Source of the DNA: Isochrysis galbana
Lineage: Eukaryota; Haptophyta; Isochrysidales; Isochrysidaceae
Length of the DNA: 64,000 nt
Reading direction: 5' to 3'
Assembly: GCA_018136815.1 (NCBI GenBank)
Contig: CM030945.1
Location: forward strand, 346,605-410,604
Part shown: piece by piece, positions 35,389 through 45,260 of the stretch
Numbering within the stretch: position 1 is the first letter of the stretch
Layout: every line of letters starts with the position of its first letter
Translations under genes and position numbers: made by a program
The notes under the pieces: model-generated
The model's input: only the letters and a program-made list of their open reading frames with translations
Told to the model about the DNA's origin: nothing
Databases searched by the model: none

Positions 35389-38050
35389 TCAGCCAATAGG
35401 ATGCATCTTGAAGTCGCCAACTTTCGTGTTTTCTTTGATTTCAGCGAAAATCCGACCAACGGCGGCGCCTGCACGACGTGTTGCCTTGGGCACATCCTTG
35501 GAGATTAGCGAAGAGACCTAAGGGTCACACAAGCGAAAAAATGAGCTGCAGCTCGCCAAGCTGCACGGACAGTAGGCGAGCTGGTGGCCTGCGCTCTTCA
35601 CCTCTTTGGCCGCCTCTTGAGCCGCATCAAGCACTGAACTCGACGCCTTCGCCGTTGACTCAAGCATAGAGCGCACATTGTGCGAGGCTGCGTCACTCCA
35701 GCACCGACCACCATGTGCCGCGGCTGCAGCAGCACGGGCAGCTGCTATGGACGCGGCCGCCTTCTCCTCTGCCGCGGCCCTCTCCGCTGTGATGCGTGTT
35801 GCATCCGATTGCAGGCTCGAAATCCGCTCATTGGCACTCTGCAGGGAACGGGCGAGTGCCTCGCGATCTTTTTGCGCCTTCCGCTCCATCGTCGCCGTCG
35901 TCTCGCCCGCGGCTTGCGCAGCCTTGAGCTGCTGCGAGAGCGCAGCGATGCGCTTCTCGTATGCCTGTACGGCAGCGCCCTTCTCGGCTGCCATCTGGTC
36001 TACAAGACCGCGCATTAGCTCAGCCTGCCGCGACGCCGATGGGTTTGTGAAGACGATCCACTTGTAAGCCGCAATCGCTGGGAGCGGCGCCAAGAGGAGC
36101 AGCATCACCAGAAGAAAGCGAACAACCGTGCTAGGGGCGAGGCCCGCGGCGTAGCACGCTGTAATGCCCGCTCGCTTTACCCTCGTGACTTGCCTGCTAA
36201 GGCTAACAACAGCAGAGTGCGCCAGATTGGTTGCGGCAAAAGATGAGCGCCATGCCACCGAGCGGCTGACACGCCACTGCTCATACTTAGCGCGTGAGGC
36301 GTGCTTCAACTCTTGCCATTGTCCGGACCACATGATGAGGTTACGGAGCGCAGGCAGATCGGAGTGAGAGGGCTCGGAGGAGAGCGCATTGCCCCAAGGG
36401 TATTTGCGTAGATAAACATTGACACCCGCATCAAGGTAGGCATCTGTGGAGCCGATGACCGCCCACGGCGGCTTATATTCTTGGCGATCCTGCTGTTCCA
36501 TTGAACGAACTGAGGTCGGGTCGAAGGCGTACGGCTCGATGCCCTCGCGAGCGAGCGTCTCGCGCACCTGTAGCTTGAACTCCTCCTTCTCCTTGGTGGT
36601 CATGGTATCCGACTTTGCGATGATGGGCACAATATTAACCCATTTGTGGAGGCGACGCATGAAGGCCACATCAATGTGCTTGAGCCTGTGTGGTGCGATG
36701 AAATATAGGCAGCAATGCACGAGCGGATCCTCGTTGCGCAAGCGGTCGTAATCGCGCGTGGTGGCCGATGTCTCGGCGAGTAGCTGCGCTTTGAAAAGCT
36801 TCTCGACGTGCGCCGTGATGACTTCGAATGACTCGACTGTGTTGAGATTGTCTCCGTAGCCAGGCGTGTCGATCAAGGTCACCATGAGCTCGTTCTTGCC
36901 AACGGTGATGCCGAATGGATCAAAGGGGGAAACGCGGACCGTGGCAGATGTCAGGCCTGACTTGGACGCAGCAGCCCCTTCCTCCTCGTCGTAGCCGCCG
37001 GCCTTGCCAGTCGCTGGGTCGCGGCGCATCTCACGAAGAGCAGCTTGGAGCGCCTCACACTCGGCCTGCACCGTCTGGGCTTCGACTTGCTTCTCGGCCG
37101 CGAGTTGGAAGTCGAGCGCATCGGCCGCTCGCTTCATCTCCATTCTGAGCGCCCTTGCCGATTCACGCAGGGTGTGGAGCTCCACGCGACGACGCTCGTC
37201 TGCTGCACGCAAAACCTTGAGCTCCTCTGCCAGTCGGACCATCTCACTCGATAAGCGGTTGATCTCAGCCTGCCTCTTCTGCGCGGTGACATATTTTCCC
37301 GTCTCGGCAGCAGCCCTCATTTCACGCTCAACTGCGTCGCGGCGAGTCGTCGCGTCCTCCAGAAGGCGGCGTGTCTCGATCACCTGATGAGAACAAGCGA
37401 GACGAGCAATCGTCACACGCCTACTTGCATGATGTCGCAGAATCCGCCACCGCACATGTGTTTGGGTGAAGGCAGGTGGCCGTGTGTGCCCACCTTTTGT
37501 GTCTCCTTGCGCTCAAACAACGCTGAAGTCGCATCCTCATCACGAAAACTCTTGAAGAAGGACTCCAAGAGTGTGGTCTTGCCAAGGCCAGCTTCGCCAA
37601 CAACCTGAATAGCATGGGCATGGCCTGACGATGAGCCTCGCCCACGATGGACTGCGCGCCTGATCAATACAAATCAGATACAGCTTGCGCGCATACGCCA
37701 TCCGGGCACCTCAGCTGGCCACATACCATCAAGTTGAAGCTCTCGCGCCCGGGCTCACGGGCACTGCGAGGATCGACGCACTTGCCATGGTACCTGTCGC
37801 GACCATGCCGGGAAATGTTTCAAGCAAAGACGGAATGAGGGGTGCGCATGGTCATGGGTGAGCTCGCTCACGGATCACGCTGCGGAGTAGCTAGCATCGA
37901 CTTGGATGACATGGTTTGCGACTTCTTCAGTGCGAGATACTCTGCGCCGATGACGCCATGTGGGACCAAGTTGTGCTCAACTTCGGTTCCCGATCGTCCG
38001 CTGTCCTCATTGTTGATGAGCAGCGTTGACGAAGAGCCTGGGAGGGCCAT
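35389..38050 (-). CDS. Septin with coiled coil inside the GTPase domain and a C-terminal membrane segment
   Basis: Proposed exons (minus strand): 37872-38050, 37727-37739 (13-nt micro-exon), 37494-37604, 35602-37383, 35389-35517, about 737 residues, all GT-AG and phase-consistent. The P-loop VVGEAGLGKTT (about 65-75) follows FNLM across an intron. G3 is DTPGYGD (273), G4 is AKSD in NIVPIIAKSDT, and the septin unique element follows (WAVIGST...YPWGNAL). Between P-loop and G3, where septins usually have about 50 residues, there are about 200, mostly a charged coiled coil (102-222). After the G domain come a membrane segment (VVRFLLVMLLLLAPLPAI), a second coiled coil and a short tail (FAEIKENTKV). 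Septins form filaments on membranes; the membrane anchor resembles some algal septins. The GTPase call is very strong; the first two exons are less certain. Confidence 0.9.
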
Positions 38051-38855
38051 GCAGACTGTGGCATCGGATCCGGACGACTCGGATGGATTGAGGATAGGGT
38101 CTCTCTAAGGGCCCAATGTCCAGAGAGCAGATTCGCGCCGCGACTGGCCCTTCGGGCCAATTCCTTCACGCCCCGTGTATCTGCATCCCTGGCAAGCGGG
38201 CTGGCTCACCTCCGCCGAGATCCCACTCGGTAGGCTCGAGGACCCATCCTTGCTCGGGCTGCGAGTCTGAGAGGAGAGAGGACTCAAGCGAGACAGGGAA
38301 GGCTTGGGGTTCGGACATGTGGCGAGCGGAGGTTATGGGACGAGCCTTGAGTGCCGAGGCGTAGCGCGAGCCGCGGGCGTCGGAGACTGGGCGTTGGGAG
38401 GAGGTTGGGAGTGGGTTGGGGGCGGTGGGGGGAGGAAGGGTGGGCTTGGGGGCGGATGTGGGGGGTGGGGGAAGGGGAAGGGGACGGGGGGGGGGGGGGG
38501 GAAGATAGGAGCGCGCGAGTGGCCGGGTGGAGGGAAAGAAAAAGGGGGGGAAGGCTGCTGGGGGGGGGGGGGGAGGGGACGGGGGGGGGGGAAGACCGCG
38601 CCACCCGCCGGCCCCCCCCCGCCCCCCCCCCCCCCCCGCCCCCCGGCCCCCCCCGGCCCCCTCGCCCCCCCGCCCCCCGGCCGTCATCACCGCTCGCCAC
38701 CGCAGACGGCTCCCATCTGCCTAGAGATGCGATCTGTAGAATGTAGAATGTAGGAGTGGGCCCCTTCGAGGATTCTGGGGGGGAAGTGGCTCACCGTCCA
38801 CAACGTGCGAAAGTTTGGAGTCGTTGGGCAGTTCGTCGGCCCTGTTCAGGTCGCG
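38051..38855. repeat. Septin 5' flank, then poly-G / poly-C low complexity
   Basis: 38395-38600 is extremely G-rich on the plus strand and 38610-38690 extremely C-rich, so the two halves are near complementary and each could form quadruplexes. Open frames (Gly-rich or Pro-rich) are composition artefacts. The septin promoter would lie just upstream of 38050. Confidence 0.8.
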
Positions 38856-39153
38856 ATCCGTCGACTGTGGGACGGAAGGAAGTTGAGCCATCAAATGTCC
38901 ACATGCCCGTTTACCAAAATAGACGAGGGGTCGGGGTTAACCCAACCGACCACTGATAGGGCGGTCAAACACGCCTTTTAACTTCTAAGGGTGAAAATTC
39001 ACCAAGTCAAGATTGAGGTTTTATCACGCGATTTTTAGGGAATTACCCTGGAAATGGGTATATTAGGCAGAATCTTATAAGAAATATGCACATTTTCGAC
39101 GCCATTCGACACACAGACCCAAAAACGTTTTCGCGCTCGTGCGAAATTGACGT
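38856..39153. repeat. Dispersed repeat pieces up to the gap
   Basis: 38856-38903 (minus) is a copy of the TGGACATTTGATGGCTC module. 38953-38970 (TGATAGGGCGGTCAAACA) is an exact reverse-complement match to a word in both units of the tandem duplication at 53025-53184. Confidence 0.6.
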
Positions 39154-39253
39154 NNNNNNNNNNNNNNNNNNNNNNNNNNNNNNNNNNNNNNNNNNNNNNN
39201 NNNNNNNNNNNNNNNNNNNNNNNNNNNNNNNNNNNNNNNNNNNNNNNNNNNNN
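39154..39253. other. Scaffold gap (100 N)
   Basis: Exactly 100 unknown bases, the usual placeholder for a gap of unknown size. It lies 280 nt before a 5' LTR, so the linkage of flanking sequences to the Ty3 element depends on scaffolding. Confidence 0.99.
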
Positions 39254-39532
39254 CGACCACAAAAGTGCACCACAGGTCGCGCTGTGCGACGCGCGCGTGC
39301 GTTCCCCGGGCACGGTTACCATAGAACAGGCAGCACAGAGCCCTGCGCGATCGCACGGCGTCGCCTGCGCCCTCCACCTCGCCCCTGCTGGCATCTGCTG
39401 CCAGCCTCTCGCGCGCGTGCAGTGCGCGGCTGGCCGCGAGCCGTCAAAATGACGGTGCTGCGCATGATGGGCTGGCCCATCACGCGCGGCATCGCCTCAG
39501 TATGGTGGGAGGGGGTGCCTGCTGGCCTCCTG

Positions 39533-39814
39533 TGTCGCATTCGCGAATCGACACTCGTTAGGCTTCGCTCTTCTCTTCGTCGTTCGGTATTTATCGTTAT
39601 AATTCTCTCGTTCTCGTTCTCGGTCAAAAGCTTCGCTTGGATGCATGGGATCGTGGGTTGTGGAGCGCCCTCTCTCTTTCTCTCGAAAGAGAAGGGAAGT
39701 TTCCCCACCTTTCTTCCTCCCAGGCGCCTCGCAAATAGGTTTAATTTGCTATCTCCCCTGCGGTTCTTTATCTGCTTCTGGGGGCAATCAGGTTTAATTT
39801 GCGACCTCTTCGCA
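39533..39814 (+). repeat. Ty3/gypsy LTR, family A, copy 2
   Basis: 282 bp, TGTCGCATTCGCGAATCG...CTTCGCA. By eye it is identical to the copy at 44979-45260, which indicates recent insertion or recent recombination. Sequence directly after it differs from the leader found after the other two LTR copies. Confidence 0.9.
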
Positions 39815-40660
39815 TCTCTCGGAGATTCCCGACGCCCACCGCGCCTACCTTCGTCGTCTCGTCGTCCTCGGCCGCAACCGCCGTTAGGGAATAGGCGAGG
39901 CCGCCGCCATATGCTTTGTTGACTTCTCGATTCCTCGGCGGCCTGGACCGCCACCCCTTTCGCTTCTCGATACTTCTGTCACTCCCGTTCGCGTTTCATT
40001 TCGTACCTCTAATGTTTCGCCTCTCCGATCTACGAGCTCGCCGTCCCTCGGGCGGCTGAGCAAAGCCTTCTTGTTGTCGTTCCAACCTGGGGATGCTACC
40101 CTAGGTTGCGATGCCGTCGTTCCCGAAGTTCGCGTTTTCGTTTCAGTCGTTCAATCTATCCGGAGTCACCCTCATCTGCTCATATGTGGTGGGGACGATT
40201 CGACTCCGGGAGTCCCGTTCTCTCTCGCCGTTCGTTCGCTACCTCCTTCGTCGCTCTCGTCGTCTTCGAATCATTCGTTCAATGCTCTCGATTACGAGCG
40301 CTCAACGCTAACTCTTGCCTTGAGCCGCGTCGCTGCCGACCCGTCTGCTGTCGCCAGTCAAATCCTGGATGGACTGGCCGATTTGTTCCCTCGAAACTCG
40401 CCGTTAAGCTGCCTTGGCCGTGCCAGCGAGGTTAGCCCCTCCGGATGGACGGTGGCCTACACGCTCGCTGCTCGCCCTTGGCTCGCTCCGCCTACGATGG
40501 TCGCGCCAACCCGATTGGGTTGGCAACCGATACCGACTAGCTCGTTTGAGGAATCGTTCGTTGACGGAGGGGTATTCGCCAATATGCCCTCCGTTGTACA
40601 ACGCGCATTCCGTCGATTGTTCCGTTCTCGTCGAAGCTATCGATCGTCTATCCCGAGGCC
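39815..40660 (+). pseudogene. Pol N-terminal piece with gag deleted
   Basis: After the LTR come about 250 nt without recognised coding sequence and no gag. A frame then reads GGDDSTPGVPFSLAVRSLPP and on to PSVVQRAFRRLFR at about 40630, nearly identical to the minus-strand remnant at 11400-11887. At about 40630 the two copies part: this one jumps into reverse transcriptase sequence in another frame, which points to an internal deletion that removed the N-terminal reverse transcriptase segment and shifted the frame. Confidence 0.75.
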
Positions 40661-41808
40661 AAGGTTCTCGAGATTCTCTTTTTCTCTGTCTGCTCGACCT
40701 AGCCTCCGGTTTCTGGTGTCTGCCTATCAAGGAGGAGGACAAACCCATCACGGCGTTCTGTACCCACCGCCAGAAGTACGAGTTCAACTACCTCCCGTTC
40801 GGCGTCCAATCCGGCCCGTCCTACATGTGTCGTCTCATGGACGCGGTGCTCCAAGGCCTCGCGTGGGAGATTTGCATGCCGTACCTGGACGACATCGGAA
40901 TTTGGTCGACAGGTACAGGCAGCACGCTAGAGGAACGCGTCGACGCCTCATTCGAGCAGATGCTTCACCGTCTCGATCTCGTTCTCGAGCGTCTCCGTTG
41001 GGCCGGTCTCTCGTGCAAGGCCTCCAAGTGCATCTTGTTCGCTATCAAGGGCGAGTACCTCGGGCACGTCGTCTCTCGCCGTGGTCTCGAGATGGACCCC
41101 AAGAAAGTCGAGGCGGTACGCTCGATCGATCCGCGTCACATCAATTCGCTCGAGAAGGTCCGCTCGTTTCTCGGCCTTTGTTCGTACTACCGTCGGTTCA
41201 TCAAGGGCTTCGCGCACGTTGCGGCCCCTCTCACCGACCTGACTCGTACGGGCGTCGATGTGGCTACCGTCTCTCAGTCACCTGAGTGTCAGACAGCGAT
41301 CCGCCGCCTCATCGACCTCATCACGTCCGCACCAGTGTTAGCTGCACCTCGTCACGACAAGGAGTTCATCGTCAAAACGGACGCGGCCAGCACCCTGGGT
41401 ATCGGTGGCATTCTGTCGCAAGTTGACGATCATGGGCATGAGCATGTAGTCGCGTATTACGGTCGCCGCCTTACCGCCGCGGAGCGTCACTGGACCACCA
41501 CCGAAGTGGAGCTTCTCGCTGCCCTGGAAAGTATTCGTACTTGGAGACCGTACCTTTGGGGCCGGCACTTCCGCCTCGTCATTGATCACCAAGCTCTCCG
41601 TTGGTTGCACACCATGAAGGACACCGTCCAGGGTGGGCCGGCGTCGCGCCTGATGCGATGGGCGCTCAAGTTGTCTGAGTACCGCTTCACCGTCGAGCAC
41701 AAACCAGGCGCGAACCACAAAGATGCTGATGGCGTATCACGCTTGGTGGCAGCAGACGATGGGACGTCGGAGACGTCCGCTCCTAAGCAGGGGGTGGGCA
41801 GCTGCTAG
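40414..41808 (+). CDS. pol: Ty3/gypsy reverse transcriptase and RNase H (N-terminally deleted)
   Basis: A 464-codon frame. From about 40640 it is real pol: LLDLASGFWCLPI with the first catalytic Asp, FNYLPFGVQSGPSYMCRLMD, the YLDD box in MPYLDDIGIW, and GEYLGHVVS and FLGLCSYYRRFIKGFA in the thumb/connection. An RNase H follows with KTDAASTLGIGG, TEVELLAALES, VIDHQALRWLHT and HKDADGVSRL. The usual residues before the first Asp, including the VDYR-type motif, are missing, so the enzyme is probably inactive. The first 75 codons of this frame are an out-of-phase reading of the upstream piece. The frame ends at a TAG at 41806, where the integrase frame is already open in the -1 register. Confidence 0.92.
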   Translation: MAVPARLAPPDGRWPTRSLLALGSLRLRWSRQPDWVGNRYRLARLRNRSLTEGYSPICPPLYNAHSVDCSVLVEAIDRLSRGQGSRDSLFLCLLDLASGFWCLPIKEEDKPITAFCTHRQKYEFNYLPFGVQSGPSYMCRLMDAVLQGLAWEICMPYLDDIGIWSTGTGSTLEERVDASFEQMLHRLDLVLERLRWAGLSCKASKCILFAIKGEYLGHVVSRRGLEMDPKKVEAVRSIDPRHINSLEKVRSFLGLCSYYRRFIKGFAHVAAPLTDLTRTGVDVATVSQSPECQTAIRRLIDLITSAPVLAAPRHDKEFIVKTDAASTLGIGGILSQVDDHGHEHVVAYYGRRLTAAERHWTTTEVELLAALESIRTWRPYLWGRHFRLVIDHQALRWLHTMKDTVQGGPASRLMRWALKLSEYRFTVEHKPGANHKDADGVSRLVAADDGTSETSAPKQGVGSC

Positions 41809-43925
41809 CCGCCGTCGTCCCTAACTCTTGCTCCACCACAGCATCGGATGGTCAGCCGCCAGCCGTCGCCGCCTCTCGTTCTCGTACCACAACGGCATCC
41901 AGTCTGCAAGCCGACGAACGGTCGTCCAGGATGTCCTCTACGACCAGGGATTCTATCAACCTCTCCTACCTCGACGTCGGTACACCCAACGCCGAGGCGC
42001 TCAAGGAGGCACAGGCCGAGGACCCCGACTGCTACGACCTCATCCGCTTTCTCTCTTCCGCTCCTCATAACCCCGACCTCGACCATCGTCGCTTGCGTTG
42101 GCTTAGCCGCGAATCTTCTCGATGCCTGTTGCGATCTGGACTACTCTACCGACGAGTGCCGACGAGAAACGGCGAGAAGCTTTGCCTCTACGTGCCGAAG
42201 ACGATGCGCCGTGCCTACCTCGAAGCCTTTCACGACCACCTGTGCCACCTCGGCGACAACCGGATGGCGCGCCTTTTACGCGACCGATATTTTTGGCCTG
42301 GCATGAACGCAGACGTCTGTGAGCACGTTCGCCAATGTCACGAGTGCACCTTAGCTAAGCCTCCCTTCCGCCACCTCGCAGACCCAAAGGGACCGCAGGT
42401 CGGCGCCTATCCGTTCGACATCGTCTTTTGCGACGTCGTGTCGATGGCTCCCACGCACGACTTCATCAAGGGCTCTCGAGGCTTCGACAAGCTCCTCGTT
42501 TTCGTGGACTCGCTCACTCGTTGGATCGAGGCGGCCCCTCACAACGGCGACCCCTCGAGTGCCGACGCTCTTCACGCCTTCATGTCGTACGTCGTTTCTC
42601 GGCACGGAGTACCAAGGCAACTTCGCTCGGACTCCGGCAGCAACCTCGCTAGCCAACTCACCTCGGTCATCCTCGAGCGCACCGGCACCGACTTGCGGCC
42701 TAGCACACCTCATCATCACGAGAGTGTGGGCCTGGTGGAACGAGCGCAACAGACGTTGATCAACATGGCTCGCGCTACCGATGAAGGCGGCGGCCATTGG
42801 GTCGATCATCTTCCGTTCTTTCTAATGAGCATGCGCGCTTCAGCCAATCGCATTACCCGCATGTCGCCTGCTGCCTTGCTCTATGGCCGTGAGCTTCGCC
42901 TGCCTGCCCAGCTTTCTGATCCACCTGACACTGGTCCACCTCCCGAGTTACCTCAGGAAATTCGCTCGTACGCTTGGAAAATGCATTGTCGCTTAAAGGC
43001 AGCGTGGGCCGCAGCTTATGATGCAACTTTAGAATCTCAAGCCGACGCACTCGCTGACACACTACGCACTCACTCTCCCCCTATCCAATTTGCTCCAGGT
43101 GATAGGGTGGTTCGCAAAATTCCAGGACACCGCAACAAGCTCCTCTACCACTACAGCGGACCATACCGCATTGCCGAGGCGCTTGGCGCTGGCCGCTACC
43201 GACTACGCGACCAAGAAAATCGCCTCCTCTCCGAGGAGGTGCATGTGACTAACCTCCGTCCCTACTATACCCTCACAGATGAAGATCCTGTCCAAACAGA
43301 TGAGTATCTGGTGGATTCACTCCTTGACCGCAAGGGTCGAGGTGATTCCAGGCAGTATCTCGTCAAGTGGCGTGGTTACGCGAAAGCTGCGGCCACATGG
43401 GAGCCGCTAGCCGAATTGCTTCGCCGCTGCGAGTCGCTCGTCACCGCCTATGATGATGCTCACCCCTTCCCGCCTCTTCGTAAGCCTCAGATGAGAAAGC
43501 GGGCTGCAGAATCACAATCTCAGACCGTCTCAGCCCCGCCGACGTCGCACGCGATCGAAGCTCCCGTGGGATCCGAGACCACCGGCTTGGATCATCAGGC
43601 CCCGCGCCGCTCGCCTCGTCTCGCACCGTCCTTGCACAGTGGCCCCATTGCTCATGTCTCCCATTTGCCCGTCTCAGCCCGCCCGTCTGTTGCCAACCCT
43701 GCAGGTCCAATGATGCGGCCGCAGCACGCGGTCTTCGTCCTCGGGCAGTGGTGGTACTCGTCGGGATCGTCGCGCGGTTCCCCGTGGTTTGGCTCCCACG
43801 CATTTGCGCACGCTGCCCTTGCCTCGCCTACCTTCGTTCGCTGTCGCTCCGAGGCTCTCGCACGCCTGTCGCCATCGGATCGCACCCTCGTCTCTCTCCT
43901 CGATACACCCTCTGCGTTCTTCTGA
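41787..43925 (+). CDS. pol: Ty3/gypsy integrase with chromodomain
   Basis: The frame is open from 41787, with its first ATG at 41931 (664 residues). It contains an HHCC zinc domain (FHDHLCHLG...RQCHECTLAKP) and a DDE core: Asp168 in IVFCDVV, Asp234 in LRSDSGSN and Glu270 in GLVERAQ, giving the classic D-D-35-E spacing. A GPY-like segment (HYSGPYRIAEALG) follows, then a chromodomain (EYLVDSLLDRKG...YLVKWRGYAKAAATWEP) that marks a chromovirus, which targets insertion to histone-marked chromatin. The tail is Ser/Pro-rich. Domains look intact. It overlaps the reverse transcriptase frame by 22 nt in the -1 register. Confidence 0.95.
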   Translation, partial: AGGGQLLAAVVPNSCSTTASDGQPPAVAASRSRTTTASSLQADERSSRMSSTTRDSINLSYLDVGTPNAEALKEAQAEDPDCYDLIRFLSSAPHNPDLDHRRLRWLSRESSRCLLRSGLLYRRVPTRNGEKLCLYVPKTMRRAYLEAFHDHLCHLGDNRMARLLRDRYFWPGMNADVCEHVRQCHECTLAKPPFRHLADPKGPQVGAYPFDIVFCDVVSMAPTHDFIKGSRGFDKLLVFVDSLTRWIEAAPHNGDPSSADALHAFMSYVVSRHGVPRQLRSDSGSNLASQLTSVILERTGTDLRPSTPHHHESVGLVERAQQTLINMARATDEGGGHWVDHLPFFLMSMRASANRITRMSPAALLYGRELRLPAQLSDPPDTGPPPELPQEIRSYAWKMHCRLKAAWAAAYDATLESQADALADTLRTHSPPIQFAPGDRVVRKIPGHRNKLLYHYSGPYRIAEALGAGRYRLRDQENRLLSEEVHVTNLRPYYTLTDEDPVQTDEYLVDSLLDRKGRGDSRQYLVKWRGYAKAAATWEPLAELLRRCESLVTAYDDAHPFPPLRKPQMRKRAAESQSQTVSAPPTSHAIEAPVGSETTGLDHQAPRRSPRLAPSLHSGPIAHVSHLPVSARPSVANPAGPMMRPQHAVFVLGQWWYSSGSSRGSPWFGSHAFAHAALASPTFVRCRSEALARLSPSDRTLVSLLDTPSAFF

Positions 43926-44968
43926 CAGTCGCGACTGTCACGCCCCTCCGATATCTATCAACGCCGTCGTTTACGTTTGATCGCGGTACGGGAACGTACG
44001 GGAATTCTTTTCCTGTTCCCCCCCGCGGTCGCCGAATTTTCCCCCCGCGGCCGCCGAATAGTTCCCCCCGCGGGAAGAGAGGTATGGCTCGCCCCCCTTT
44101 CGACCACGGAGGATGGATCTCCCTCCCCTTTCGCTGCGCTCTGTCAGGAGACCCCCGTACCTCGTCGTTTAGCTCGCGCGTGACGTGCTCGGTACAATCG
44201 TACTATCTCGCCGCCTTTCGCCGTTGGTCGCTCGACTTTTGATATCTTGGAGCACAGGAGACGCCGCGTTGTAACTTGGGTGCCGCCACACCGCCCAAAC
44301 ATCCAGGTAAAACTCTCGTAAAAGAGAGAAGAGGATGGGTTGCAGCGTTGAGTCCTGCGGTCTGCCGCGCCGGCCGCCGATTCTACACCTTATCGTCCGG
44401 ACGGGTGTGGTACTTCCTGTCTCTTCGATCGTCGCGCACTATTCTTATAGTTCGTCGTTCGTCGTTCGTCGTTCGTTCTTCGATTCTCGATTCTCGATTC
44501 TCGTCGTTCCGCGTTCTTCGTTTCTCGTTCTTCGATTCATCGTCGATTCTCGATTCTCGTCGTTCCGCGTTCTTCGTTTCTCGTTCTTCGATTCTCGATT
44601 CTCGTCGTTCCGCGTTCTTCGTTTCTCGTTCTCGATTCTCGATTCCCGTCGTTCCGCGTTCTCATCGGTCCTCGATTGTTCGTAACTTCTCGGTGCGTCG
44701 CTCATCACGTCTTCCGTCTTGGTTCGACGTTTGGCGCGCGGCTCTCCATCCATTCGGATTCATTGTTTCATTCGCTCTTCGGATTTATTGTTATTGTTTC
44801 ATTCGCTCTTCAGATTTATTGTTTCATTCGCTCTTCGGATTTATTCGCTCTTCGCTCTTGGCTCATTCGGTCTCGTTCAGGATTGCTCTTCTACCTTTCT
44901 CGTGGCTTGCTTGGAGCTCTCCGATGTCCGTTAGGTTCTCTTCATTTCCTCGCGGGACGCTCGATCCT
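43926..44968 (+). repeat. Ty3 3' untranslated region with tandem repeats
   Basis: 44455-44665 holds three to four imperfect units of about 57 nt built from CGATTCTCGTCGTTCCGCG and TTCTTCGTTTCTCGTTC. 44755-44850 holds repeats of CATTCGCTCTTCGGATTTATTG. An ACGGGAATTCTTTTC stretch and CCCCCGCGG words lie at 43990-44075. Open frames here only translate the repeats. Confidence 0.75.
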
Positions 44969-44978
44969 AGCAGGGGGG
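44969..44978 (+). promoter_or_regulatory. Polypurine tract next to the LTR
   Basis: AGCAGGGGGG directly precedes the TG of the LTR at 44979, the expected place for the plus-strand primer of a Ty3 element. Confidence 0.6.
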
Positions 44979-45260
44979 TGTCGCATTCGCGAATCGACAC
45001 TCGTTAGGCTTCGCTCTTCTCTTCGTCGTTCGGTATTTATCGTTATAATTCTCTCGTTCTCGTTCTCGGTCAAAAGCTTCGCTTGGATGCATGGGATCGT
45101 GGGTTGTGGAGCGCCCTCTCTCTTTCTCTCGAAAGAGAAGGGAAGTTTCCCCACCTTTCTTCCTCCCAGGCGCCTCGCAAATAGGTTTAATTTGCTATCT
45201 CCCCTGCGGTTCTTTATCTGCTTCTGGGGGCAATCAGGTTTAATTTGCGACCTCTTCGCA
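44979..45260 (+). repeat. Ty3/gypsy LTR, family A, copy 3
   Basis: Identical by eye to 39533-39814. Downstream, 45261-45435 matches the leader after the minus-strand LTR (12453-12615), so this LTR is at once the 3' LTR of the element at 39533 and the 5' LTR of a second, truncated element. Confidence 0.9.

Noticed and set aside
38166-38753. Pro/Gly-rich frames near 38.5 kb
   Set aside because: Pure poly-G and poly-C composition; no start context or family.
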